Numbered from the stretch's first letter, positions 11,208-20,743 are shown. The stretch is 64,000 nt of DNA from Pseudophaeobacter flagellatus (GCF_021228235.1 NZ_JAJQRG010000002.1:310001-374000), one strand, 5' to 3'. Translations and numbers: made by a program. The notes: generated from the sequence alone by a model not told the origin.

Positions 11208-12925
11208 TCAGCGGCTTCCTTGATGTCTGATTTCGGTTCCAGCGCCTCGTGGACGAGGGCTTCGAGGAGACGGGTGCGGGTGGTGTGGGTCGTGGCCATG
11301 GCGGCCTCCAGTCGGTCGCAGAGGGCCATGAGGGCGTCGACCCTGGCCACGATACGGTGTTGTTCGGCGAGGGGCGGGATTGGCAGTGCCAGCGGATAAA
11401 TGTCTTTATTGTTGATCTGCGGCACGGATGTTCCTGAGTTTAGCGCCCAAAGATCAAACGAGTTGAACCATAGACCCACAAACGGAAGCATTTCGGCGAT
11501 GTATGGCTGCATTGCCATGAGGTTACTATCACCGACCACATCAGCTAACGCGATCATTTTGCGGTTGGTTGCAATTGCGCCGCCTCGCTTCGGAAAGATT
11601 ATGCTGCCCTTTGCAAAAACGTCGGACATTCGGTCATCCGCTACATATCTTCCCGAGGTGCAGACCCCATGGCTATTTTCGGGCAACGATAGTTCTGCGA
11701 CCTTGATGTATGGAAGCTCTCCTGCGGTTTTCTCCTCGTCAGAGCGAAGAGCGACGCCACTTCTCAAGTGCGCCACGTCTGCGACTTGAGAAATTACCCA
11801 GCCTACTGGTGCCTTCCACTCCTCCGTTTCGAACACCATTTTCCGAGGCATTTTGGGATCGCGTATTTGCTTGCCCAGTATTTTCTCATTTTTGATTTCT
11901 GCGGCAGCCTTAAGCAATTCCGATGCCGGTTCATCCGCCGGGTCCTGTTCCACCAGTTTGCCGCGGACTGCAAGGCTTAGGATGGTTTGGCGGAGGGTTT
12001 TGATCTGGTCGGCGCGGGTGGTGAGGGAGGTCAGGGCTTCGAGGGCGAAGCGGGCGTGGGCGGGGAAGTCCGAGACTTCGGTTGTCGCATCGACGGACGG
12101 CAAACCGGTTTCCGTTGGCAGGCTCACGCCTGACGATGCTTGCGTGGTGTCGAGGGCGGTCAGGCGGGCGAGGCTGGCGGCCGTGAGCTTGTCGCGCGTC
12201 TCCTCACGGATTTTGCGGGCCTCCTCCAGCCGATCGCAGAGCACCATGAGCTCATCGACCCTCTGTTGCGCTTTCGATGAAATCAGTGGCACAGGAACTT
12301 CAGCGATCCGGCTAATCGTAAGCGTTACGTTGGCTGTGCCGGTCATGCGCGAAACCAACAGTTCCTCCTTGAAAGAGGTTAAATACTCGAACATGAACCG
12401 GGCGGATATCACAGAGGTATCATGTGGGAAAACGGCAGCCAAGATAGAACCCAGAGCGAATTGACCTTCCTGGAAATGAAGGCGGTTGATGCTGGCATTG
12501 CCGTGTCCGGTTGAGGAAACCAGTGGGATAATCGTGGCTGCTCCATCGAAGTCAAAATGATCGCAAGACCCGCGATTGGCGGCAGTCACCACCAACGGAT
12601 ACGGACCTGGAGTGGCCTGCTTTATCGGCGTCTTCCCTTTCTCGATACGTGCAACTTCTCCGAGTGGCGCGAACCGGGAGGTGTCGCTGAAGACTTCTGG
12701 TAAGTGCTCTGGCAAGAGCAACATGGCCTTTTTTGCCTTGGGGATTTTTCCCTCTCTCCGCAGGCTGACTTTAACTGCTTCAATATGGGCTAAGATCTCC
12801 TCAGGGCTTTCCGACTCGTCTTCGTCGAAGCGACCCCCAATCGCAAAAGCAACTGCGAGTTTTCGAAGGCCAATAATGTGGTCCGGCGCATCGCCGATTG
12901 CCTCAGACAGGAGATTGGCTTTCAT
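11204..12925 (-). CDS. hsdS: Type I restriction-modification specificity subunit HsdS
   Basis: The 573-residue DNA-recognition subunit of a type I restriction-modification complex. It has two target recognition domains, about residues 85-230 and 365-530, each followed by a helical spacer. The spacers repeat the same phrase: RVDELMVLCDRLEEA after the first domain and RVDALMALCDRLEAA after the second. Each recognition domain would read one half of a bipartite DNA site. An N-terminal extension of about 80 residues precedes the first recognition domain. The gene overlaps hsdM by four bases upstream and orf116 by four bases downstream. The recognition site cannot be deduced from sequence alone. 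Confidence 0.93.
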   Translation of the reverse strand: MKANLLSEAIGDAPDHIIGLRKLAVAFAIGGRFDEDESESPEEILAHIEAVKVSLRREGKIPKAKKAMLLLPEHLPEVFSDTSRFAPLGEVARIEKGKTPIKQATPGPYPLVVTAANRGSCDHFDFDGAATIIPLVSSTGHGNASINRLHFQEGQFALGSILAAVFPHDTSVISARFMFEYLTSFKEELLVSRMTGTANVTLTISRIAEVPVPLISSKAQQRVDELMVLCDRLEEARKIREETRDKLTAASLARLTALDTTQASSGVSLPTETGLPSVDATTEVSDFPAHARFALEALTSLTTRADQIKTLRQTILSLAVRGKLVEQDPADEPASELLKAAAEIKNEKILGKQIRDPKMPRKMVFETEEWKAPVGWVISQVADVAHLRSGVALRSDEEKTAGELPYIKVAELSLPENSHGVCTSGRYVADDRMSDVFAKGSIIFPKRGGAIATNRKMIALADVVGDSNLMAMQPYIAEMLPFVGLWFNSFDLWALNSGTSVPQINNKDIYPLALPIPPLAEQHRIVARVDALMALCDRLEAAMATTHTTRTRLLEALVHEALEPKSDIKEAAE

Positions 12926-14367
12926 CGGGCCAGCGCCTCGGTCAGGATCGCTTTCAGCTCGGCGCGCAGGCTTTCGACTGAGGCCTCGGTCTTCACCAAA
13001 TCATTCAACAGAGTCTCAGGGTCACCCAGATCGTTTTCAACCACATGGGGGTTCTTGATGTCGAGGTTGAAGCCTCGTTCGCGGATCGTGTCGATCGAGA
13101 CTTTCCAGGCCTGTTCGTTTTCCTCGCGCCCCTCGCGGGTTGCACCGCCCCACCATGCGGCGCAGTCGTCCAGATGCTCCAGCTTGATAGGCCGGGTCAT
13201 GGAATAGGCCTTTTGCCCCTCTGGCACGCGGTGTTCCCAATACCAGATGTCTTGCGTCGGCGTGCCCTTTTCAAAGAACAGCAGGTTGGTGCCGATGGAG
13301 GCGTAGGGTTTGAAGACCGAGTTGGGCAGGCGCACGATGGTGTGCAGGTTGCATTCGGTCAGCAGGTGTTCTTTGAGCCGGGTCTTGATACCCTCGCCAA
13401 AGAGGGAGCCATCGGGCAGGACCACGGCGGCGCGACCGTTCTTTTTCAGAAGGCGGATGATGAGCGCGAGGAACAGGTCAGCTGTTTCTCGTGTCTTGAA
13501 GGCGGGGAAGTTGTTTTCGATTCCGTCCTCTTCCTTGCCGCCAAAGGGCGGGTTGGTTAGGACGATGTCCACCCGTTCGTCCTTGGTCCAACTGATCAGT
13601 GGGCGAGCGAGTGTGTTGTCATGCTTGACCCAGGATGGCTCCTCGACGTTGTGCAACAGCATGTTGGTCGTACAGAGCATGTGCGGCAGCGGCTTCTTTT
13701 CCACAGCGCGAAGTGAGGCCTGCATCAGTGCCTCATCCTCAGGACGCTTGATGTAAGTGTCACGCATGTGACGCATGGCACAGGTCAGAAACCCACCAGT
13801 GCCGCAAGCGGGGTCCATAATGATCTCGCCAGGCTTTGGGTCCATTTGCTGCACCATGAAAGCCGTGACCGCACGAGGTGTGTAGTATTCGCCAGCATTG
13901 CCGGCGTTTTGCAGATCGTTCAGGAGCTGTTCGTAGAGGTCACCGAAGTGCTGGCGTTCGGTCAGAGAGTTGAAATCCACCTCCGCGATTTTGTTTATCA
14001 CTTGCCGCATCAGGGTACCGGATTTCATATAGTTGTAGGCGTCTTCGAAAACCGAGCGGACAACTTTGGCACGCGGAGTGGTCGCGGGCAGCTGTTTCAG
14101 CTTTGGAAAGAGATTGTCGTTGACGAAATCCAATAGGTTGTCGCCGGTGATGCCTTCTGGATCGGCGGCCCAAGTGCGCCATTGCAAATGTGCTGGGATC
14201 GGGGAGGTGTAGTCATCGCTGTTGAACTCCAATGCTTCGTCCTGATCGTCGATAATCTTAAGGAAGAACATCCAGACAAGCTGGGACAAACGCTGAGCAT
14301 CACCGTCGACGCCGACATCTTTACGCATTACGTCTTGGATAGATTTGACAAGGTTTCTCATGGACAT
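12922..14367 (-). CDS. hsdM: Type I restriction-modification methyltransferase HsdM
   Basis: An N6-adenine DNA methyltransferase of 481 residues that protects host DNA and forms the core of the type I complex. The N-terminal helical HsdM domain is followed by the AdoMet-binding motif DPACGTGGF (185-193) and the catalytic motif NPPF (272-275). The sequence TPRAVTAFMVQQMDPKPGE just before motif I is typical of HsdM. It lies five bases after hsdR and overlaps hsdS by four bases (ATGA), so the three subunits should be made in a fixed order. All catalytic motifs are intact, so the enzyme is probably active. Confidence 0.96.
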   Translation of the reverse strand: MSMRNLVKSIQDVMRKDVGVDGDAQRLSQLVWMFFLKIIDDQDEALEFNSDDYTSPIPAHLQWRTWAADPEGITGDNLLDFVNDNLFPKLKQLPATTPRAKVVRSVFEDAYNYMKSGTLMRQVINKIAEVDFNSLTERQHFGDLYEQLLNDLQNAGNAGEYYTPRAVTAFMVQQMDPKPGEIIMDPACGTGGFLTCAMRHMRDTYIKRPEDEALMQASLRAVEKKPLPHMLCTTNMLLHNVEEPSWVKHDNTLARPLISWTKDERVDIVLTNPPFGGKEEDGIENNFPAFKTRETADLFLALIIRLLKKNGRAAVVLPDGSLFGEGIKTRLKEHLLTECNLHTIVRLPNSVFKPYASIGTNLLFFEKGTPTQDIWYWEHRVPEGQKAYSMTRPIKLEHLDDCAAWWGGATREGREENEQAWKVSIDTIRERGFNLDIKNPHVVENDLGDPETLLNDLVKTEASVESLRAELKAILTEALAR

Positions 14368-14372
14368 GGGGG

Positions 14373-16826
14373 TCAGGCACTTTCTTCATAGAGAGCATTC
14401 TGAAGGTCGTGAACGGCCCGCAGGTAGTCAGGTTTCTTGCCGAATGCGCGCATTAACTCAATCGGCGTTCCCATGTGTGAGAACGGATTGATTTGCAAGA
14501 TCTTGGTGTCTTCGAGGTCGAATACGCCTTCGTCAGCATACTTTTCAAGCAGAGCTTCAAGAACTGCGCGGGCTTTGTCGCCATAGCGATTGAATACGTC
14601 CCGCTTCTTAACGCTATCCGCCCGTTCCTTGCGAGTCAGCGGCTTTGCGTCAAACGCGATGTGGCAAACGAGGTCAAACGGATCAAGGTCCTTGTTTAGC
14701 TCTGCACCAATCAGGTTCAGATCAAGACCTTCGTCTGCGAGTTCGTCAATGATGGCTTGTTTGCGATCTTCCGCATTCCAACGCCGCAGAAAATCGTCCA
14801 TAGACGCAAACCGTTTGGTTAGGTGTTTCCGGGTGAAGTCTTTGAGGCTTTCTGTGATGAGGTTTCCGTCAGCATCAAGGTATTCGACCCGTTCCTTCAG
14901 GATCATGGCACCGACACCATCGACGTAGACCTTCCGAATTGGTCCGCTATCACCACCGGTGCCGATCGTTCCTGGGTTTGTTGGGTCAATCAGGATTTCA
15001 ATGCCATCGATTTCGTCGGCCCCGCCACCTTCTCCAACTGTTCCGAGAGCGCCATCCTCCTCCGGAGGCACCATCGGATCATCGCCAGTGGGCTGATAAA
15101 TTTGAACCGGATCGCCGTCGAAATCGGGATCTGCAAAATGACTCGTGGCACCGCGAAAATCCATCAGGGTGAAATAGTATTTGCCCGTGTCCTTGTGCAC
15201 ACGAGTGCCTCTGCCGACGATCTGTTTGAATTCGGTCATGGACCCAATCTGGCGATCAAGGACAATCAGGCGGCATGTCTGGGCGTCCACTCCTGTGCTT
15301 AGAAGACGGGATGTCGTGACGATCACTGGATAGGGCGCTTCAGGATCAATGAAATTCGCAAGCTGGTTGATCCCCTCTTTGTCACTGCCAGTGATCCGCA
15401 TGACATACCGGTTATCTTTCTTAACAAGATCATCGTTTTCATTGATGAGGGCCTGCCGCATGCGCGCAGCATGTTCTTCATCAACGCAGAACACGATGGT
15501 CTTCTGCATCCGGTCACCGCTTTCCCTCAGGAACTGGGTAATCCGTTGCGCAACTAATTTGGTGCGGTCATCAATGACAATGACGCGGTCAAAGTCTTTC
15601 GTGTTGTAGATGCGGTCATCAACCTCGACACCGTCGCGATCAAGCTGACCGGACTCCGGTCGGTAACCAGCCACGTCGCGGTCAATGTGGCATTTGATAA
15701 CTTTGTAGGGTGCCAGGAAGCCGTCGTCGATCCCCTCACGCAACGTGTAGGAATAGACTGGCTCGCCGAAGTAATCGATATTTGAAGCGTATTCAGTTTC
15801 TTTCGGTGTGGCGGTCAGGCCAATATGTGTCGCGCTCGAAAAATGCTCCAGGATTTCACGCCATGCAGAATCATCCGCCGCGCTACCGCGGTGGCACTCA
15901 TCAATGATGATCAGGTCAAAAAAGTCAGGTGAAAGCTCCTTGAAGATTTTCTGGCTCTCCTGAGGACCGGTCAGTGCCTGATAGAGGCCGAGATAGATTT
16001 GATATGCAGTGTTGATGCGGCGCTTCTTGTCGACGGCCAGGGTGAGATGCTCGCTGGTGCCGTCAGGTCTTTCAATAGTCTTCGAGTGCGAAGATAACTT
16101 GGCCATATCTCCGATAAAGGGCCGGAAATCGTTGACCATGGTCTGGTCGATGAGAATGTTGCGATCTGCAAGGAAGAGCACTCGTTTCTTGGCACCAGAC
16201 TTCCAGAGACGCCAAATGATTTGGAAGGCGGTGAGGGTCTTGCCGGTGCCCGTCGCCATAACAAGAAGCAAACGTTGCTGACCTTTGGAGATTGTTTCAA
16301 GCGACGCGTTTACTGCATTCATCTGATAGTATCGTGGCGTCTTTCCATCATCGAAATACGGGTAAAATGCAGTATCAGCTTGGGGATCGGAGATCCCCTT
16401 CCATGCCTTGTATTTTGCAAACAGAGTCTCCGGCGACGGGAAGTCATCCAGACCGATTTGCGCCTCCAATGAAGTGGACTGCCCTGTCGCATCATGGAAA
16501 ACGAAGCCATCACCGTTCGATGAGAAAGCAAAGGGAACCCGCAGCATTTTGGCGTAGGTCAAGGCCTGCTGCATGCCGTCGCTTACACTATGGCGGTTGT
16601 CCTTCGCTTCAATCACAGCGATCGGAATGTTGGGCTTCAGATAGAGCACATAATCTGCTCGTTTTTGGCGACCACGGGCAACCATCTTGCCGCGAACGAT
16701 GATGCGCCCGTCAGTAAGGGTCTTTTCTTCTGAAATCTGCGTTTTGAGATCCCACCCGCATTTGATAAGTGCAGGCATTATGAATTTGCTACATACATCT
16801 CGCTCTGAAAAGCGCTGACCACTCAT
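14373..16826 (-). CDS. hsdR: Type I restriction endonuclease subunit HsdR
   Basis: The motor and cleavage subunit, 817 residues. The N-terminal nuclease domain shows Asp58 (RADYVLYLK) and Glu73-Ala-Lys75 (IAVIEAKDNRHS), the PD-(D/E)XK core. The superfamily 2 helicase part has Walker A ATGTGKT (191-197), the DEAD-box variant DECH (309-312) and the LTATPK motif III. The C-terminal segment after residue 650 would dock on HsdM. The length is somewhat short of EcoKI HsdR but usual for the DEAD-containing EcoEI-like type. It is the first gene of the operon. A TATATT hexamer about 15 bases before the ATG is a possible -10 element, with no convincing -35. Confidence 0.95.
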   Translation of the reverse strand: MSGQRFSERDVCSKFIMPALIKCGWDLKTQISEEKTLTDGRIIVRGKMVARGRQKRADYVLYLKPNIPIAVIEAKDNRHSVSDGMQQALTYAKMLRVPFAFSSNGDGFVFHDATGQSTSLEAQIGLDDFPSPETLFAKYKAWKGISDPQADTAFYPYFDDGKTPRYYQMNAVNASLETISKGQQRLLLVMATGTGKTLTAFQIIWRLWKSGAKKRVLFLADRNILIDQTMVNDFRPFIGDMAKLSSHSKTIERPDGTSEHLTLAVDKKRRINTAYQIYLGLYQALTGPQESQKIFKELSPDFFDLIIIDECHRGSAADDSAWREILEHFSSATHIGLTATPKETEYASNIDYFGEPVYSYTLREGIDDGFLAPYKVIKCHIDRDVAGYRPESGQLDRDGVEVDDRIYNTKDFDRVIVIDDRTKLVAQRITQFLRESGDRMQKTIVFCVDEEHAARMRQALINENDDLVKKDNRYVMRITGSDKEGINQLANFIDPEAPYPVIVTTSRLLSTGVDAQTCRLIVLDRQIGSMTEFKQIVGRGTRVHKDTGKYYFTLMDFRGATSHFADPDFDGDPVQIYQPTGDDPMVPPEEDGALGTVGEGGGADEIDGIEILIDPTNPGTIGTGGDSGPIRKVYVDGVGAMILKERVEYLDADGNLITESLKDFTRKHLTKRFASMDDFLRRWNAEDRKQAIIDELADEGLDLNLIGAELNKDLDPFDLVCHIAFDAKPLTRKERADSVKKRDVFNRYGDKARAVLEALLEKYADEGVFDLEDTKILQINPFSHMGTPIELMRAFGKKPDYLRAVHDLQNALYEESA

Positions 16827-16930
16827 AATTCAAATCCATTTTAATATAGGACCAAACTACTGCATAAGGTCATATAGACAACTGGAGTTATTATGTTTTC
16901 TCAACTTTCGAGCGAGCAGGTTCCACCAAT

Positions 16931-17800
16931 TCAATTTTTGTCAGCGAATGATTGGCGGGAATCACTCCACGAAACCTGAGGGCGAGACGAATCTGGATCA
17001 AAAATACCCACGCTTAGCCCTTTCAAGCTCACATCGGACCGGCATTTCTCGATCTGTTGGAGGTAGCGTGTCCAAGATGGATCGCAGATGATCCAGTTCT
17101 TTGCGACGGGTTTGAGTCGCAGTCCGCAAACGCCCAGAAGCTCGTAAATCTCACGAACCTGAACGCCACGCTTGCCAGGTCTGGTTTCGATTGCGACGTG
17201 CGGCAGGCCATTCCGCATAATGGTCAGATCAGCATGAGGTGTCACAACCTTGCCTCCAAACAGTGCGAAATCACCAGGGCCCATGTAGTCCGCCAGATTT
17301 TCCTCCAGATGCAATCTCAGCGCGGAACGGAACGACGAAGCCTTCTGGGCGGGATTGATGTAACCACCGGCCTCCACCGCGGCCGCCTTCTCATAAGCCG
17401 AAATCGCTTTTTTGAACGATTCATTATTGTGAATACTCTCAAGTATCTCAGCGGTCATCTTTTCGACTTGATCGACGTTCTTAGTGAAGATCGTCCGCAT
17501 CTTCAGTGCGTCCGTCAGTGTGAGCTCCTGTTCCCCGTTCAGGAAAACGTCAGGAAAATGCAGTCTAATGAATTCAGTAGCGACCAAAACTTTTCTCATG
17601 CTCATCTCCTGCCTTTTCCGGAGATGTGACACCTTTGTCAGGACCGCTTGCCCACTCGGCAAACCGTAGCGGTCATGGCTATTCATTGCGTGAATCAATG
17701 CGCAACCGAACTCGAGCCAAGTGTCCATGGCTGAGATCTCTTCAAGTGATCTGAACTGTTCATCTGTTTGCCGACCGGTCAATGCAATCCATCCTTGCAT
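16931..17800 (-). CDS. Hypothetical protein between hsdR and the Tn7-like module
   Basis: A protein of up to 334 residues if started at 17935. The upstream portion is antisense to the well-supported tnsA, so I place the start at the internal ATG at 17800 (289 residues). An ATG at 17728 with AAGAG upstream is also possible. The middle is rich in charged helices (KVLVATEFIRLHFPDVFL, EILESIHNNESFKKAI). The C-terminal third has an alpha/beta pattern with HADLTIMRNGLPHVAIETR, which could be a degenerate PD-(D/E)XK core, but the lysine is replaced. I do not recognise the family. It is transcribed toward hsdR and divergent from tnsA, and may be cargo of the Tn7-like element. Confidence 0.6.
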   Translation of the reverse strand: MQGWIALTGRQTDEQFRSLEEISAMDTWLEFGCALIHAMNSHDRYGLPSGQAVLTKVSHLRKRQEMSMRKVLVATEFIRLHFPDVFLNGEQELTLTDALKMRTIFTKNVDQVEKMTAEILESIHNNESFKKAISAYEKAAAVEAGGYINPAQKASSFRSALRLHLEENLADYMGPGDFALFGGKVVTPHADLTIMRNGLPHVAIETRPGKRGVQVREIYELLGVCGLRLKPVAKNWIICDPSWTRYLQQIEKCRSDVSLKGLSVGIFDPDSSRPQVSWSDSRQSFADKN

Positions 17801-17819
17801 TCCTAATAGGAATCGAAGT

Positions 17820-18542
17820 ATGCCAGATTGGGTTATGAAAGTCGATAAGTTTGCATCACCCACCGCTCGCCGTATCCACCAAAGAGGATTGATCAAGAAG
17901 GCCAGCTTCTTGTCAGGCCCGAAGCTGGACGGCATGATTCAAGTTGAAAGTGATCTCGAAGCAACGCTATGCATGCTACTGATGTTGGACCCCCGTGTGG
18001 TGGCCGTTTCTCCTCAACCCGCGACGTTTGATATGATCAGCGGAAAGCGATATTCGGACAAGGAGACCTTAAAGGCCGCTCAGCAGCCGGGCGGCTATAA
18101 GCCCAAGATCTATACACCAGATTTTGAAGCCACCATGGTGTGTAGACGCTCAGTTTTCCTTGAAGCTAAACATACATCATGGCTCGAAGATAAACCCGAA
18201 TATCTCGGATATCCCGGAACGATGGCATCGTGGGGTCTCAAACTACTCATTGCAACCGAAGCAATTCTACAGGCGGCGGCGGCCCAGAATATTCGCATGC
18301 TGAAGTCGGTAATGGATGATGCGCCAGGTCCGGAAAATGCGGAAAGGGCGGCATTACTCGACGATGATGGTCTGCGCTTTGCTCAGATCGCCTCTCTCCC
18401 TGGCTTTTCCGATACTGAGGTGTTGCGGTTGATCGTTGCTGGGGATCTCAGCTTCGACGTTGCCGGCGTCCCTTTGACCAAGAATACAGTTTTGAAGCCC
18501 TCTCGCGGTTCCAAAGCGCATTTGCAGGTCTTTGACCTATGA
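17820..18542 (+). CDS. tnsA: TnsA-like transposon endonuclease
   Basis: A 240-residue protein of the Tn7 TnsA family. TnsA cuts the 5' ends of the transposon while TnsB cuts the 3' ends, giving cut-and-paste movement. The restriction-like catalytic set is visible: Glu43 in IQVESDLEATL, Asp101 in YTPDFEA and Glu115-Ala-Lys117 in VFLEAKHTSW. Between them stands the usual dipeptide-rich SPQP strand. The ATG at 17820 has AGGA eight bases upstream, so I prefer it to the longer frame from 17721. Its stop overlaps the tnsB ATG by four bases. The C-terminal part (after about residue 160) is where TnsA contacts TnsC in Tn7. The call rests on motifs and on the adjacent tnsB. Confidence 0.82.
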   Translation: MPDWVMKVDKFASPTARRIHQRGLIKKASFLSGPKLDGMIQVESDLEATLCMLLMLDPRVVAVSPQPATFDMISGKRYSDKETLKAAQQPGGYKPKIYTPDFEATMVCRRSVFLEAKHTSWLEDKPEYLGYPGTMASWGLKLLIATEAILQAAAAQNIRMLKSVMDDAPGPENAERAALLDDDGLRFAQIASLPGFSDTEVLRLIVAGDLSFDVAGVPLTKNTVLKPSRGSKAHLQVFDL

Positions 18543-20488
18543 ATAGATACATCCTCGAGTATGACGGCCGAAAACTGGCGCTGAATGGTGAAGTTCATGA
18601 GGTTCTTGGCAAGGTTAATGGCAGCGCGGCTTACAGGCTCAGATCGCCCAAAGGCATTGAGCACGAGATCCCAGAAGCTGATTTCCGCACATTTGTTGCC
18701 CAGGGTTTCGTCTCCGACACGTCTGCCGGGCAGCAAGAACAAGTTCTACTGATCTCAGGTGAGCATCAGCGCGAACTTCGATTTAGATCCGGAATTTCGC
18801 GCGAAGTCATCAGAATGCGGGATCAAGGGGTCGCATGGAGCGAAATACATAAAATTTTACGTCATCGTTACGCCGACCGAGAAGAATACGACTGGCGGAA
18901 AAAGGGGTTCCCAACCGTGCGAACCCTACAGATATGGTTGAAGCTCTGGCTTCAAGGCGGTGAACCAAATCTCTTGGAAAAATCAGGTAATTCAGGGAAT
19001 TATTTACCACGTCATGACCATGTTTTCGATGATATCGTCCATGACCTGTTGGAAAAGAGCTACATCGCTTCTGACCGATACACGATTAAATCTCTGACGG
19101 CGGAAGCGGGCAGTATTTACACTGCGAGATGTGAAGAGAACGGCATGAAGCCGAGCCCTCATGGAGAAAAGGTCGTTCGTACAATTGTGAAGCGGCTTCC
19201 ACATGCGGACATCATCAAGGCCAGGATCGGTGGTCCGGAGGGACGTCGTGCTGTGCTTCAAGCTGCGGAGTTCCAAACAGTGACCGCACCTTTGGAGCGC
19301 GTTGAGTTGGACTGTACCGTCGCCGATATCTTCGTCGTAGACGAGGAGTGGGTAGTCCTTGGTCGGCCCACGATATGTGCTGCGATCGATTGTGCGACGG
19401 GGGTTATTGTTGGCATTACAGTTTCCCTCGAAGATCCCAATTCGATCATGGTGGCCAAAACGCTCAAAGAGACGATGACGGTCAAGGATGCTGCTTTCTT
19501 TGAAAAACACGATATCGAGTATCCGATGCAAACGTGTGGACGCTTGCGGGTGGTCGTTACTGACCAAGGCAGTGAGAACTCTGGCGAACTAATCGAGGCC
19601 TGCCTGAAGAATGCCAGCTTCGAACTTCGCAAGAATATCCCGGGACAACCGGATCGAAAGCCGTTCATTGAACGCTTTTTTCTGGAGCTGAACCGCTTCC
19701 TGAGAACTCTTCCCGGAGCGACGCAAACTGATTTGATTGGAGCCAAAGAACGGACCAAGAAGGCACAGCGGGAGGCACAGCTCACTTGTCAGGATCTGGA
19801 GTCAGCCATCCAGAAGTGGCGCTACGATGTCTACGCGCGCAAGTCCAGAAAACGCATTCAAAGCGCCTTAAGAACTCGTGAAGCACCCTATGATTGCTGG
19901 CAACGGCTGGCCGAAGAACATCTGATTATCGAGCCGCCCAGCCGCCATCAGCTCAGGCAGATGTTTTATCTTCGTAAGGGCACCAGAAAGGTGCAGCGGT
20001 ACGGTATCGAATATGAGAAAATCCAGTATTCCTCACCGGAGTTGCGCGAGTATGTAAAATCGGTCGGTCCGGGGCAGTTGGTCGATATCAGCATAGATCC
20101 CACCGATATTAGGGAGATCGCGGTCAGTGACCCGACGACGGGCCACACTTTTTTCGTTTCTGCGAAAGATCCGGATATGCCTGCCATCACATTTGAAGAA
20201 CTCAAAAGAATACGAACGAAACTTGGGCATGACGCAGCGCAGGATCTGAGCGCCAGTGAGATCCTGGCGGCGATTTCGAACGGGCACGCCATTAAGGTTC
20301 GCAAGCCAGGAACAAAGCTCAAGGAGGCGAAACGGAGCGCAGTTCAGAAAGGCCGAACATCAGAGATCGTGAGGAATTCGCGCCGGTCAACTTCAAAGTC
20401 TGAGAGTGTCATTGAAGTTCAACTGCCTACAAGACCGTTGGAACGACCCGCTATCCTGCCGACAGTCAGACAACGGACAAAGTCATGA
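18539..20488 (+). CDS. tnsB: TnsB/TniA-like DDE transposase
   Basis: A 649-residue Mu/TnsB-type integrase-transposase that binds the element ends and joins 3' ends to target DNA. The N-terminal region holds helix-turn-helix DNA-binding segments (around 88-140 and 160-225). The RNase H-like catalytic core has Asp258 (ERVELDCTVAD), Asp342 (VVVTDQGSENSGE) and Glu378 (KPFIERFFLELNRF), with the supporting phrases GRPTICAAIDCATGVIVG and RTLPGAT that mark this family. The C-terminal 150 residues are the beta-barrel and the basic tail expected to reach TnsC. It overlaps tnsA upstream and tnsC downstream by ATGA. The protein appears intact, so end recognition could still work if a partner is supplied. 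Confidence 0.88.
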   Translation: MNRYILEYDGRKLALNGEVHEVLGKVNGSAAYRLRSPKGIEHEIPEADFRTFVAQGFVSDTSAGQQEQVLLISGEHQRELRFRSGISREVIRMRDQGVAWSEIHKILRHRYADREEYDWRKKGFPTVRTLQIWLKLWLQGGEPNLLEKSGNSGNYLPRHDHVFDDIVHDLLEKSYIASDRYTIKSLTAEAGSIYTARCEENGMKPSPHGEKVVRTIVKRLPHADIIKARIGGPEGRRAVLQAAEFQTVTAPLERVELDCTVADIFVVDEEWVVLGRPTICAAIDCATGVIVGITVSLEDPNSIMVAKTLKETMTVKDAAFFEKHDIEYPMQTCGRLRVVVTDQGSENSGELIEACLKNASFELRKNIPGQPDRKPFIERFFLELNRFLRTLPGATQTDLIGAKERTKKAQREAQLTCQDLESAIQKWRYDVYARKSRKRIQSALRTREAPYDCWQRLAEEHLIIEPPSRHQLRQMFYLRKGTRKVQRYGIEYEKIQYSSPELREYVKSVGPGQLVDISIDPTDIREIAVSDPTTGHTFFVSAKDPDMPAITFEELKRIRTKLGHDAAQDLSASEILAAISNGHAIKVRKPGTKLKEAKRSAVQKGRTSEIVRNSRRSTSKSESVIEVQLPTRPLERPAILPTVRQRTKS

Positions 20489-20673
20489 CTATCGTTGATT
20501 TTTCCAAGGCCTTGGATGTCCATGTCGCGCATGAGCGATATGATCAAGTCAGCGCAAATGTACGGGAGTTGATCGAACTCGCTGAGGACCGCGGCGGCTC
20601 GATCATTCCATTTCTTGGTCCGACAAGATGCGGCAAATCGGAGCTGTTGAAGGATAGACAACCTTCTTCTTGA
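20485..20673 (+). pseudogene. tnsC: Truncated TnsC-like ATPase
   Basis: The first 62 codons of a TnsC/TniB-type AAA+ ATPase, the regulator that links the transposase to the target site. The frame begins MTIVDFSKALDVHVAHERYD and reaches the Walker A motif FLGPTRCGKSELL, then ends in a short foreign tail and a stop. Walker B, the sensors and the C-terminal part are missing, so no ATPase can be made. The ATG overlaps the tnsB stop. Right after the break come a short inverted repeat (AGACGGGC at 20675-20682, GCCCGTCT at 20717-20724) and an IS110-type fragment, so the loss is probably due to an insertion or deletion at this point. Confidence 0.75.
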
Positions 20674-20743
20674 AAGACGGGCCTGACGTATTTTCACGAA
20701 GGAGATTTCAGGGAGAGCCCGTCTCGCAATAATCTGTGACATG

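Noticed and set aside
17820-20673. A CRISPR-associated transposon
   Set aside because: No cas gene, CRISPR repeat array or TniQ gene is visible around the Tn7-like genes.
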